From NCBI GenBank assembly GCA_037953625.1, contig CM075650.1:7752501-7816500 (forward strand): a stretch of DNA of 64,000 bases, written 5' to 3'. The translations under genes and the position numbers were made by a program. Positions 36,410-49,500 of this stretch are shown here, piece by piece. Source of the stretch: Crotalaria pallida (taxonomy: Eukaryota > Streptophyta > Magnoliopsida > Fabales > Fabaceae). Within the stretch, counting starts at the first letter, position 1, and each line of letters opens with the position of its first letter. The notes below the pieces were generated by a model. It was not told where the DNA came from, did no database searches, and worked only from the letters and a program-made list of their open reading frames with translations.

Positions 36410-39400
36410 TTATATGATGGCCACGTGTATATTTCTTAAATGGTTGTAACAGTCCTCACTGCTTCCAAAAAAGTCCAAGCAAACCCAGCATACATGATTT
36501 CCACACTTGCACTCAATGTGGTTGCAGCCATCAACCTTCTCGATTGTAAACCCACAAACGGGGCAACACTTAACATGTTCTTTCCCCTTGCACCACTCCT
36601 TCAGAGATGCATCAGGATCTTTCTTGAATTCTCGATATTTCTCACATGAAACGTCTGGATGACACTCTAAGTGGCACCTGGTACAAGTCTCCAAATAACA
36701 TACCCCACAAACAAATGGCTCACCAGGTGCGCCGGGATCGGCGACACGATAAATTGACGGGCAGTCAGGAGATGGACAAAACCTGTAAGTTCCCCCACTA
36801 GAAGCCACAAAAGCTCCCATAGAAGCCTTGAAAAGTTCCTCCAACTTTTCCGGTACTAAGATATTTTTCAAAGATGGAAGAGGAATGGGATCTCCACAGC
36901 CACTGTGAGCACAACATATCGGGAAACTACCTTGGTTTCGAATAGCAGATTCACATTGCTCCACCAGACATGACTCACAGAACAAATGACCGCAGCCGTC
37001 AAGACGGAATCCCTCTTCAACCTCACACAAGCAGATTGGGCAACTGGGTCCAGTGTTCAGTTTCTCAACCAAAGGATAACATGAACGTGCAGTCTCGAAA
37101 ATTATTTCCTGCACTCTTGGTTTCAGCTCCTTGTTACCACTAAGATAGATAACCTGGTGGCGTGTGTTGAGTGTAAAATCTGCCTCTGGTACCCTCTCTT
37201 TTAATCCGCGGAGATCTGGCCCAAAATTCTTAACCACTTGCTTCATTAGGTCAGGAGGTAGATCTCTTCCTGTCAGATGGATTTCGAAAAGCTTCCTTTC
37301 ATGGAGATAGATTAGGGATTGAATTAGCTTCTGCTCAGCAACAGCGACCTTGTCTGGGGAACCAAATGCCCGAATAATCAGGTTGTACTTGTCGAGAAAA
37401 ATGTAAGTTCCTGTCTCTTCCTGTACTGAGTTTTTAAGACTAAAGCCATCTTTGGTCAACATGAGCTGTACAACTGTAGGGGTGAGGTTGTCATCTTCTA
37501 TGGTTTTACCTCTTGCTAGTTCTTCCAGAGGTCTCCTAACTTCTGCCACTGTCATCGTGGCATTGGCATTTATTCTCACCCTGTGAGAACCATTAGCAAT
37601 CCTATCTTGGATCAACTCAAGACCTTAATCAAGAAAATTACTGGTTGTCAGTGGTCAAACTTTAATAAGAAAATATATAATAAAAGGTATTCCAACAAAC
37701 CATGAATGGGTTCATTTATAACAAAAATTAAAAACATCTTAAAAATTTAAAGGAACTCAGAAACATGGTAAATTTGTCAGTAAAAGGCTTAGCATTTAGA
37801 AAATCGAAGCATAGAAAGCATCGGCAAAAGAAAAGGAATAAAATGATAACATACCCTTCACATTTTTGAAGCTTGCAATTACTTTCTCCAGTTCTGTCTT
37901 GATAGCAGCATACACCGGTATAGGAAATGTCAAGGAGCTATGAAACATCCGCTCACACTTTATCTTCTGCCATGAAAGACATCCAGGCAACACTTTTCCT
38001 TCAATTTGCTCCAAAGCTTTTGCTGCCTCAAAATGCAATCTTCCATCAAAAGTGATCAAAGCTCTCATGAATGTATCCCTTGGATCAGGTGGGAACACCT
38101 GAACTCTGCAAGAACTAATGTGTGGATTGATCTTGGGCATAAAGGGGGAAATTTCTTTTAGAAGTGCCTCTTCACAGGCACTGCATGGTGGATTTCCAAT
38201 GCCATCTCCTCTGATCAAGAAAAAATCAAGAATCCTTCTACTTGTAGCAGCTTTTAGTTCATCTAAAATTTCAGTTTCTGAGAGCTCTTTGTCAATCCCA
38301 CCTATTGCAATACAATCATCTTGCTTTTTGCTAGCTTCACATCGAACATACCTCCCTCCTATTGCAAGGCTATAGAAATCTCCCAACATGAAATTGAGAT
38401 CATTTAAGTCACATTTCACAATGGCAAACCCCTTGCTAGGTCTGCGAGGCCAACTAATTTTTGCTCTAACAGCAGGAAACGAAAATGTTTTATCTCCTCC
38501 CACAGCTGTTTGTGCAGGAACAACTTTCAAGGGGGAGCCACAAAACTCCTCTCCATCTAAATCAGCAGCTCTTTTGGCAGCATCAGGGGAAAGAAATGTT
38601 AACTTGCCCCACTTTTCTCTATCTTCAACATCCTTTGCCATGCCTGTGAATCTTTGCACTGCACATATACTACCAGAGGAATTCTGAAAATACATTATGA
38701 GCTCCTTGTCATCAATTGCATTTATGTTTGGGAGACACACCTCAACACTCAAGAAACGCTTCTCAAGTTCCACATGCTTTATCTCACCACCAGACCCAAA
38801 CAAAGCAACAGAAGGTGAGAAACCATAATATAAACATTTTTCCACACATTCAGTACGAAGCATCTTTTTCTCATATTCTAAAGCATCATTAACCAACCCA
38901 AGGACTGTTTCCATATTATGTGAAGTGGCATATAACTGAATGACATTCTGGTCAACACCGACTTCAATGAAGATACGTTCATCCATGCAAGCTTTCCGTA
39001 TCTGAGATACCAGACCAAGCAAACTACTGTTGGCCTTCCCACAAAATCTCTTGAGAAGAATAGATCCCAAATCAGTCAACCTCCTCATTTGCAACTTCCG
39101 CTTTTCCATCTTGGATACATCAAAGGGGGGAGGAGGGGACAGGTCTTTCAATGAGTCAGAGTCAAATGCACTTACGCAGACCAGATATTGATTAGAAATT
39201 GAAAGAAGCTCACCAAATACTACCCAATCAGGTTTCTGAGAAAATACACGCAATGAACACGATGGATGTAGCTGAACAAGTTGCCCAGTTTGCGCCACTT
39301 CATAACCAAGTTGATCGCATCCTGAGTACATGGCTACATTCTCGGCAAGAGAAGACAGTATAACCTTTTTCAGATTCTTATCATAATCAGAGGGCATATA

Positions 39401-42400
39401 AGGGTCCCACTGCCAGTAACTTGAAGTAACAAGGCAAAGGTCACGCTCAAGACTAGATTGTAGCTCAAAAATGGTGTCTTGGCATCTCCTCATTGATTTG
39501 GCATTGATGCTGTTTTCCCAACACCATTTGTTCTTCCTGTCTCGAGGCAAAGCTTCCCATTCCTTGTATACAGAGAGTAGAGTAAAGAGGTCACCATCAC
39601 AATGGCAAAATTGCACTTTGTGACAGTCAGATCTTTGCTTATCATCTTCATTACCAACTCTGCAAAATATGGTACTGACATTGGGCATCAAAGCAGCAAG
39701 GACAACGCCTTCTCTACCTAAACCAAGACGAGAACAGCCAAGAATGAGTTTACCAAGCCTAGGTTCGACCCCCATTCTTACCAAGCACCTGCCATCATTT
39801 GTTAATTCATGAACATTTTTGTTCAGTGTGACAGCTCCTAACTGAATTAGATTCCTGATCGCCATCTCAATAGAACTAGGACTTGGAGCATCCACAAAAT
39901 CAAATTCCTGAACATTTTTCACTCCTAAAGCAAGGATCCTCAAAACTGCTACACCAAGATGAACCCGTCGAATCTCAGGTTCTTGAGTTGGTTCCAAAGA
40001 CTGATAATCAGCTTCAGAGTACAGTCTATAGCACCTACCAGGCTCAGTTCTCCCAGCACGACCAGCCCGTTGAAGAGCAGAACTCTGGCTGATTCTTCCA
40101 ACCTTAAGTACATTCATCCCACTGCTAGGATCAAATCGACAGTCTTTAGCAAAGCCAGAGTCTATCACATACTTAACACCAGGAATTGTAATTGACGTCT
40201 CTGCAAGATTTGTTGCAAATATCACTTTTCTTTTTCCAGGGTAGGTCTGGAAAACATGAAATTGTTCTTCAGGAAAAAGTTTTCCATGTAAGGGCAAAGC
40301 AACTGCAGAGGGATCTCTAAACTTTTCACAGGCCCACTCTACTTCTACTTGTGAGGTCAGAAAGGCAAGGATAGTTCCCTCTTTCTCCGTTCTGTGAATC
40401 TCAATCACCATTCGGACAACATCATAAACATATGAGGCAATAACAGCAGAACCAGTATGTCCGGTGTTGTCAGAAGGAACATATCTCACATCCACTGGGA
40501 AGTTTCTCCCAAGCACATGAAAAATTCCACAGCCATAAAAATAATCAGATAGCTGCTTTGCATCAGCTGTAGCAGACATAATGATAAGCCGCATGTCAAC
40601 CCTCCGACAGAGTAAATTCTTGACCAATGCCAACAGTAAATCAGTGTTTAAGCTCCGTTCATGAGCCTCATCAATTACGATGCACGAGACCCCTAACAGA
40701 TTCTTATTATCCATGTAGTGCTGCAATAAATAGTTGTCTGTCATGAATGTGATTCTGGAATCAAACCGCTGTGAGGATGAAAACGTAGAATAATACATGA
40801 TTGAATTGTCTCCATAACAGCCACTGCTTTCTTCCTGGACCCTTTGAGACAACGATCTGGCAGCAATTTTACGAGGTTGAGTGCATACAATGGACTCATT
40901 AGAACCAATACCTGAATCAGCTAGAAACTGTACCAATTGTGTACTCTTTCCAGAACCAGTCTCTCCAATTAATACCATTATCTGTACAAACAAACACTAG
41001 TCAGAAAAACACCCAAAAAAGGATATCTAATGGGAAACAATTTTGTAGTAACCATGGCAATTAAAAAGTAGTTTTTGTGCATGAACATCACAAAAAGTTG
41101 ACAATAGATGCACAAAGTTGCAAACTTCAAAAGCAAAACTTAATAAAGAGCCTAAAAAAAATATTAAATTTTGTGGGAATTTGACAAGTATCCATCTCTC
41201 TATATCAGTCCAAAATTCATCATAATCTTTCACAATAGATTTTCTTTGTCACGCCCTCAATATTCGGGAGTCAATTTGGACCCAAGTAGAGCCAGAAGGC
41301 CCATTTAGGGGGGGCAACTCAGCACCTAATTTTCTACATTTTGTACCAAATCCTGTCCTACTCCGTCTTATAGGTCAAGAAAATAACATTTATAGTTAAT
41401 TTAAATACTCAAAACTTAATAAACTTGATCAATAGTATATTTTGATTAGAAGCCACTCTGAACATTAAAAAAAAATAAAAATCCTCCTCATCTAAAAACT
41501 AGAAAGTTCACATGTTCAAAATTTGTCTGTAATATTTCGATTACAAGTCACTCCGAACACACAAAAAAACCCTATTAATCCAAAATACAAACTATCAAAA
41601 TCAGTCTACAACATTATGATTCAAAACACAAACATAAATTAGAAAAGTCACAAATTATATACCTGATGAGAATGAACTTGCTGAATAATTTCACTCCTAA
41701 AAGCGTAAATCGGCAACCCTTGTTCAAGTCTCCGCCTTTCCCTCATAATAATGCAATGAACCCTCTTCCAATCCAACCTTCCCTTCTCAAACTTAAACAC
41801 ATCAACATTATCACTATTCTCATTCTGATCCTCCACTACCTTATCATCATCAACATCAACATCATCATTCTCTTCCACCTCGAAATTCTTCACCAAACAC
41901 TCCATCGCCCTGCGAAACTCCCTTATCCTCTTCTCAATCAATCTCTTCTCACGATCAAGCCCTCTCTTCTTCTCAATTCCCTCATTACAAACCGGAATCG
42001 GAGCCGGCTTACTCAGAGACTTCACAACACTGTCAATCTCCTTCGATAACCGTTCGATCTCGGCTTTCAATCGATTCACCTCTTTCCCTTCCATCAAGCA
42101 CTTCACATGGTAGGAAAATAGGGTTTTCATTCGGTTCTCGAGTTCGTCCATGTCGGAGGGAACATGAACGTAGCTTTTCAGCTCCGGCGTGAAATCGTGC
42201 GTCTCGTCAAGGCGAGTCCGCCAGAGGTAAACCACCGCGTCGAGCGCATCGCACCACTGCCGGAAATTGAGCACGGCGGCGGCGCCGTCGAACGAGAGTT
42301 TCTCCGGTTTGGCCCAGAGTTCGGAGATCAGTGATGCGGCTTCGTCGCGGCGGAAGGAGCGGCGGCCGGGGCGGAGGGTGATGACGAAATTGGGGCCCGG

Positions 42401-42541
42401 CGGAGGGTGGAATCCGGGCTTCCAGTGGTAGCAGGAGTGGTGAGCGGGGCGGGGGGTGAAGCCACCGTGAAAACCACTGCGATGTGGTGGTGCGTGGTGG
42501 CGCGTGGTGGCGGCGTTACTGGGTGGGTTGAATTTCTTCAT
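36410..42541 (-). CDS. DEAH11: ATP-dependent RNA helicase with RING-IBR-RING E3 module (DEAH11/DEAH12-like)
   Basis: Exons on the minus strand: 41663-42541, 37855-40981, 36410-37623, all GT-AG and in phase. The product is 1739 residues, close to the roughly 1.75-kb-residue Arabidopsis proteins DEAH11 and DEAH12. Order: Pro/His-rich N-terminus; predicted coiled coil with an acidic patch (about 150-250); P-loop GETGSGKST (K305); DEAH 397-400; SAT 429-431; QRAGRAGR in motif VI; helicase-associated domains; RNA-binding-like middle; RBR near the C-terminus with RING1 from C1530 (CPICLCEVEEGFRLDGCGH), IBR about 1600-1656, and RING2 with the presumed catalytic Cys in VDGCNHIEC (about C1702). It probably couples RNA unwinding to ubiquitin transfer; the substrate is unknown. 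The two Arabidopsis genes are near-paralogues, so the number is not certain. Confidence 0.95.
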
Positions 42542-42651
42542 AGCGAAAACGAAAGAGTGAGTGGCTTTGGTGTGTGTTTTTCTTTTTCTTTTTCTTTTAT
42601 TTTTATTTTTTTTCTCTGATACTGTAAGTGTCAGAAAATCTCGCTATCTCT

Positions 42652-42699
42652 ATTCTCTCACTCACTCTCTCTCTCTCTTATTTTCTTTCTCTCTCTAGG
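42652..42699. repeat. CT-rich microsatellite upstream of the DEAH gene
   Basis: CACTCACTCTCTCTCTCTCT-type tract, a GA repeat on the gene strand, about 110-160 bp before the ATG. Such tracts are common in plant 5' UTRs. An ATAAATAG TATA-like box on the minus strand lies slightly further upstream (about 42743-42752). Confidence 0.7.
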
Positions 42700-42779
42700 T
42701 TAGTTGAGTGCTCAGATTTTGAGTCTGCAGCATGCCTCTCGCTCGCTATTTATCTTGCTCTAACCCATGTATATCTTGT

Positions 42780-44567
42780 GGTGGGATTTAGGTTTTTTTC
42801 TTTTTTTAATATGGATAATTTTTTTTTTCAAAATTTTTTTTTAGAAGATTGATAAGATATCTTACAATGGGTAGAGATAAAGAGGAGATGCAGATGAATG
42901 TGTACTCTAAGCGATTTGATGAAGGTCGCAAAAAATTTGGTTTAAATTTTATTTTTTTTTCAAAGCCCGATTTAGTAACTCAAATTTTTTTTATTTAGTA
43001 AAAATTTGGGAATTTTTTTTTCCATATTGGTGACATGAGTATGAATTCATGTTGTAAAACATTTCTTTTTCAAATACATATCCCTTATTAAATAAATCAT
43101 TCATGTCCCACGTCACATGTCAAGTTCCACATCGAGATGTCACCAACACCGCGCTTTGAAACTCAACTTATCATAATCATACATCATCAAGATATTATTT
43201 CAGACGTCAAGTTTGAAAACATTATTATCAATACGGGATTACATGATATCCGAGCAAAGTTATCGGAATCTACCTTATCATACCAAAAAGTAAAGATGGC
43301 TAATGACTCTCATTGGTGAAAATTGATGTCGGCGTCTCCTCTGAAGATAATCATTTACTCACGTCCCTCCTCGTTCGTAGATCCACCATCTAATTGGTCG
43401 GCAAAGGACCGATAAAAAAATACAACCAAGAGACAGATAGAGAGTCAGTTTTTCCAGGCAGATAAGTCGATAGTGTGGGATTACAGCAGACAATATATCA
43501 AGGTAAAATAACACAACAAACACATTGAGTATATACATACACATTTCAATTTATCATTCCAATTATGGACAAGTGTCCTATTTTATGTGGTACTCATGGA
43601 TTTGTTGTACTTGATTTATGGACAAGTGTCCTATCTTATTAACTAAGTTATTCATAAAGAACTTATAAGTTCAAAAGTATCTCAATCTATCCAAGTTATC
43701 TCAAAATGATTTTGAAATACTTAATGAATAATTACTTCTTCTACCGAACTCAGTTTCAAATATACGACTTAAATTTGAGTACCATGTCAAAGGCATTAAG
43801 AAGGAAATTTTTATATTCCAATTTTCCAACGTTGACAAGAAGGAAATTTTTATAGGACAAGTTTAATAGTTTAAATTAACTACTTTTCTATATAAAGTGG
43901 GGTGAATAAATAAAGGGCCTTACAGGTAGTGTGCTTTGTACAATTTTTTGAGATTTTTCTCACACCATTTAACTTGTTCCATTGAAAGAGATGCAATGTA
44001 ATGTAAGCGTTTGCACTTATACATCGGTGACTCATACTTAGTTGCATTGACAAGATTTTGCCTTAATTTAGTAATTTTTCATCAAAAGTGATAAATGAAT
44101 AACATTTAATAAAACTAATTCCTCAGATTCAAACGTTATCGCTTATGGTAAAGGCAAACTAAATGCAAAATTATTTCCTAATATTGCACCAAAAATAATA
44201 TAAAACTTATCTTAACTCAATCCCTAAACGCATGTAGTTGGTAGAATCTTTTTTCCTTGATAAAATTCTTTTTCTTCTAATTTCTTGATCGTTGGATTTT
44301 CTCGTGATCACAAAATTTATTAATTGTTTGATTTTGTTTTAATAACTCTTCTTTTATTTTCTTTTGTCATAATCTTTATTGTATTCTGCAATAAACATTT
44401 CACATGTATGTATTCTGCAATAATCTTTATTGTATTAGACATATACTTTCTTTGACTTCTAGTGGTGGTTGGTGGTGTGCTTAGTACTGTTCTTAAAAAT
44501 CTTTCTCACACCATGTAACTTGTTCCATCGTGTTTAATTGAAAAAATGATTTTTTTTGGAAATTAAG
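42780..44567. other. Intergenic; one diverged direct repeat
   Basis: AT-rich DNA without recognised genes. A 60-bp segment containing TCTCACACCAT and AACTTGTTCCAT occurs at about 43929-43990 and again at 44471-44530, just before the retrotransposon LTR. TTATGGACAAGTGTCCTAT occurs twice (about 43563 and 43617). Confidence 0.5.
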
Positions 44568-45486
44568 TGTTTTCACATTGGATGTACGTGGGTTTCGACG
44601 AGTTTTTGCGGTCACCAAGTGTTTGCGGGGTTTTCGTCCGACGCCTGCCGAACTGACGGTTATGTGTGGGGTGTGGGTAACGACAGGTTAAATGGTAATC
44701 TTGTGAAAGGAACTTGACCGTATTTTTGGTATTTTTGTGTATTTGGACTCGAGTTGAGCGAAGGCAAATGCGAGTAAACTTAAAACCGGCACCAAGAACA
44801 CGATGCGGCGGGAAATCAAGAGTGCAGTAAAGTAAATGGCTTGGAATCGTAAAGGAAAGCGATTAAATTGTGCGGTAAAGTAAATTGCAGGTAATGAAAA
44901 GTGCATGAAAACGTAAAGATTGCATCGAAATTAAATGGGTGGAAGGTTGAGGTTCTTTACAATGGTGTTTCTCTGTTTGTCTGCTCTGGTGAGACGTTTA
45001 GGATTTTAGCCTGATGTGTTAACCTAGCAACCGACCCCGATTACAAACTAAGGACTTCCTATTTATAGGAATCCGAAAACTATTTACAAACCTACTCGCA
45101 CGTTCTGCACAACCGCAGAACCCACGTTTTTGATAACTACCCACTACGCTATCCCCCACGATGTAACTGCCCACGTCGTGGTTTGGGCTTAGTGGATGCT
45201 TCTGTCGACTCGTGGTGACATCTTTGCTGAAAACCGCTTCGACTGGCATCTTCCTTCGACTGCAACCTTTGACTCTTGTCTAAGTCTCTTTGTTGCTTGA
45301 AGTATTGACGTTATTGTGCTCCAGCCTCTTGGTTTTGAGATGTCGTCCGACATCGAGCTCCTTTCGACAGACGGGGCTATCGCTGAAATAGGCGTTCGAC
45401 CCGCTGTCGGCCTTAGACGCATTCGATCGATATTGGTGACATGTAATTCAACTAAACACTGTTTCACCAGCATTCAATCAAAAACA
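44568..45486 (-). repeat. 3' LTR of the Tat-lineage element
   Basis: About 919 bp, bounded by TGTTTTCAC at the left and CAAAAACA at the right (TG...CA on either strand). On the minus strand a purine tract TTGGGGGCA precedes it. CCTATTTATAGG at about 45058 contains the minus-strand TATA box. The left border is inferred from the TGTT...AACA symmetry, because the partner LTR is not in the window. Confidence 0.65.
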
Positions 45487-46591
45487 TGCCCCCAACACTT
45501 CTAATAGAATGTCGTCAAAGGACTTTTTTCCTTTAACTCTTTAATAGGAAAGGCAGTCTTGGTCGATCCTAGCAGGACACAAACCTTGACCTATGGGATT
45601 ACAGAGATCTTTCCAATGGTTATTTATCAAGTTAAACGTTTCCTCCAATTTGGAGTCCTTAACATTAACCCAAAACACCGAAAATGTAATCTATGTAATC
45701 CCACATGTTTATCCTTTCACTATTCAAGAGGATAAAGGTGGTGTTCGGGGAAGACATTCCTTCATTTCCTTGTCCTCACCCAAACACCTTAATCCCACAT
45801 GTTTATCCTTTGGTGCACTCGTGTTTATGTGGAATGTGAATCGCTTCTCCTCTTTCCAGAAATCATGCAGGCATTCTTTAAGTTTCTCCATTGTAACTCG
45901 TGGCTTTTCTTGGTGAAAACTGAGGATTTTATAGCCACAAGTAGCATTAAATGCCTCCATAATTACTTTGTCGTTCCCAATGCTGATTAGACGTTTCTGT
46001 CTCCTCTTTTCTTGTGTCACCACTCTTTCGACACAGACCTCTTGTTTCCACCTCTTGTTTCCACCTCTTCCTTTTGTCGACACACGTTCACGTCCGTTGA
46101 GATCACTTTTAAGTCATGCCACTTAAGTACACCTCCCTCGACATCACTTATGTTGTCGACACAATATCCTTTTGTCGAAATCTTCCCTATGTCGAACTGT
46201 ACGTACACCTCCTTCGAAGTCACTTTTAAACAAAAACGCTTAATTACACTTCCGTCGACGTCACTTATACATCCGACATCACAACCTTTTGTCGATTTCG
46301 ATTTCCCGTTAACAGAGGCCCCCCAAGTTTTGGTGTGCGACGCGTCTTTTCGGAGGACACCAAAAGTTGTATCTTTTCGAAATGTCCTTTCATCATTAGG
46401 ATTCTGAAACGGCGAGTTTATCTTTTTGAACTGACGCTTTCTATTGGACCATTGTGTTGGTCTTACACGTCTTTTCACTTCTTATTTAAACTTGATCGCT
46501 AACCATTATCCCCCTTTTTACCTTTTCTTGTTTACTACTGCATCCTCTCTTTCTGACTTGAAAACCCTCTTTTCGAAACCCTAAATTCAAC
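45487..46591 (+). promoter_or_regulatory. Intervening region with TCGA-rich tandem repeats and promoter of the antisense gene
   Basis: Non-coding DNA between the LTR and the antisense ATG. At 46081-46303 two unit types alternate, each opening with ACACnTnC and a TCGA-type word followed by TCACTT (starts near 46081, 46129, 46205, 46246). At 46483-46490 TATTTAAA lies 102 bp before the ATG in a good TATA position. This supports transcription independent of the LTR. Confidence 0.55.
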
Positions 46592-49500
46592 ATGGCAATC
46601 CAAGGCGTTCATGATCCCGAAATTGATTTGGAAGTTCCATACCACGAACGTAGTTTGATCATTCTAGCGACTTCCTTCATCCCTGCCGATGGTGTACCTG
46701 TTAACCCTTCTCCTGCTTTTCTGGGCCCTTTAATGACTGTAGTAGAGTCTCGTGATCCTGTTATGAGTGCCAACTTTCCACTCTCCCATCCTGATGTGCT
46801 TCGTCCCGTGGCTACGCTCAATCTCGTTTACACTTGCCACTTCGACGAAGAACATTTTCGTAGAGTTCTTAGGAATGTGAAGCCGTTCCCCAAGTTTATC
46901 GAGTGGTATGATAGGCTTCGGCCTCACAAGAGAGAATCTTGGAAAAGGGCCTGTTTTGAAGACCTTATTATTCTGACAACCTGCAATCTTCATTACGACG
47001 ATGGACTTTTTGGCGTTGCATGCTATTTCTGGTGTCGTCGAACTAATTGCTTCCACTTCCGATACGGCATGATGACTCCTACCCTTTTTGATGTTGCTGC
47101 TTTGACTAGCCTCCGTCCCGATGGAGAACTTTTGACTGTTGAAAGCAAACCCAACGACATTGTACAAATTAGTGATGGGTCTTTTGCTTTCAGCAATTAC
47201 GTCGAGGCGCGCCTGGATGATTATAGGGATAGTCCAACTGTTAGTAATGAGGAACATGTCGAGTTTCTCACAGTGTGGCTAAGTGCTTTCGTCTTCTGCA
47301 CCAAATCTCGACAGGTGAACAAATCTCTAGTGCCCTTAGCCACGATCCTGCATGAAGAAAGGCAAGTGGCTCTCAGCCAACTTCTCTTGGCGAAATTGTA
47401 TTCGATAATAAGCCATGTTTCTGACACCATTCGACTTCACAAGCAACAAGTAACCAATGTCGGAGGTCCTACTTGGCTTTTGCATCTGTGGCTGAATGCC
47501 ATTCTGAAACGTCATATGATGCCAACCCACAATAGTATTTGTTCTTTCCGGTTCAACTATGGCTGTTTGGCAGCGAATTATGAAGTTCCTGTGCTGTCAT
47601 CGCGTACCAACACCTTTCTTCATTTCATGAAGATTTTTGCCAACATTACCATGTCATCTGAAGACATCGACTTTTCTCCCTTAGTTGAAAGAGCTGTTGG
47701 CCCCGACTGGTTTCGTCTTCCTTATCCAGGCTCCAATGCTGCAGCAAGACAACTGAATGATGCTATTTGGGGACATTACTTAAGTCAAAGGGTTTTATTT
47801 GGTGGCTTGCCCGACTCTACTGCCTACGAAGAAAAAGAAATTTTTCTTCATTACCCCAACTGTGTGTCGAGGCAATTTGGTCTTTGTCAAGGCTTGGCAG
47901 CCCCCATGCTCGCGTCGGTATCCCAAGAATTCCACCATGGTCAATTAATGGACTTCAAGTCTTCTTGGAAAACCATGTTGTATCGGTTTGTGTCGAAGAA
48001 CCTTGCTTCTCTTAGCCGTTTCAATCTTGTCGGCTTTACCCCCTGCTTTTTGGCTAGTCCAAATTTTGTGCGTTGGTGGGAACTGTACTTCAACACATAC
48101 CATGTCGCTTATGACATTATTGTCGACAGGATGAGTGCAAGGACTCCATCAGATGTAGCATCCGACAAAACTGGTAAGAGTACTTAGTCATTTTTGTCTT
48201 TTATCCCTTTTCTCCTTTCGGCTTTCTCATTTGTTGTCTTCTCTGTAGTGGCCAAACCGAACCTTATTGATTACTCTGCGGCAATAAAGGCCAATGCCTC
48301 AAAGAAAAAAGGCGGTGACCCTTCATCGCCCAAGAAACAAAAGAAACGGCGCCACCACAATCCTATTGATGATTTTGTCGGATCCAAGAGAGCACACAAG
48401 GAACAAACTGATCGACCATCAAACAAGTCTCACGCCGATCCTGAAAGAACAGATAGTTCCCTGGTTCGTCCCCTTTCCAAAAAGTTCCAAGTATCCACCG
48501 CTTCATCTGCTCCTCCGATTCGTCCTTCTTCACATCCTTCATCCAAAACTCCATCACAATCGCGTCCAAAGGCCACAGGTGTCGTCATCAGAGAGCCGTC
48601 TCCCCATGTTGCTACTCAAAGAACACATGGTGATGAGGCTGATCTGTTTGTTGACGTTTCCCATCATGACCCCCATGCTGGTGAATTCCTTCCAACTCCA
48701 ACACTTAATCCATTCATGGAAGAGGATTTAGTCGAAGATACCAGCATCCAGCTGCAAAGGCGTCCTGCTCGTCGATATGTGGTTCTTGATGAGTTTTCTT
48801 CAGATGAACATCATGGCGACGTCGCATTTGATCAAACTGACCGGCTGCATTCTATTGAGGCTTCCATGCAACGGTGTCTTGATGACACTTCTTCTTCAGC
48901 CGCAATTGAAGCTGTTGTTCAAGGCTCCAACCAAGTCGTTGTCGACACTGAGCCTCTTGACATAGATTCTCACGTAGTGGAATCTCCTGTTGCTGTCGTG
49001 GACCCTGAGACAACGACTGCATGTGGCCCTTCCTTTGAGGTATTTGCAAATTTACTCATTCACCCTTTGTGCAGCATTAAAAGATCTTTACCAACCTTGT
49101 TTTATTTTCCTTTAGATTCCCAGCGACTTAGCCCAAGTTGAAGGTTTTGACGGCAGCTTGTCAGTTCTTGCTTCATCTAATCTTGTTGCTGCCGCTCCTG
49201 TTGAGATTCCTTCTTGCACACCTCCAACTATTGTCATGGCTCCTTCGGTTCAGATTTCCTCTTCTACTGCTTTTGTTGCTCTTCGGGAATTAATGGCCAA
49301 AGCACGATCTGTTGAAGCGGCCATGACTTCTCCTTTGAGAGAGGCGGAACCGGTTGCGGATCAGTTGATGGTGACTCTGAAGAACGTCTGATGTCGGCCT
49401 TTTGATCAATTGCTGGATGATTCTTCTACTCTTGAGATCTTGTCCTCCACCATCACTTCACTTTTGCAACACCTTACTTCGGCAGATGTAGAATCCAAAT

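Noticed and set aside
40982..41662. Possible extra exon in DEAH intron 1 (frame at 41027-41233)
   Set aside because: The flanking exons join in phase directly; the frame has no homology to the helicase family.
46017..46478. 153-codon minus-strand frame upstream of the PMD gene
   Set aside because: Lies over the TCGA-rich repeat array; its repeated peptide words come from the DNA repeats and no domain is seen.
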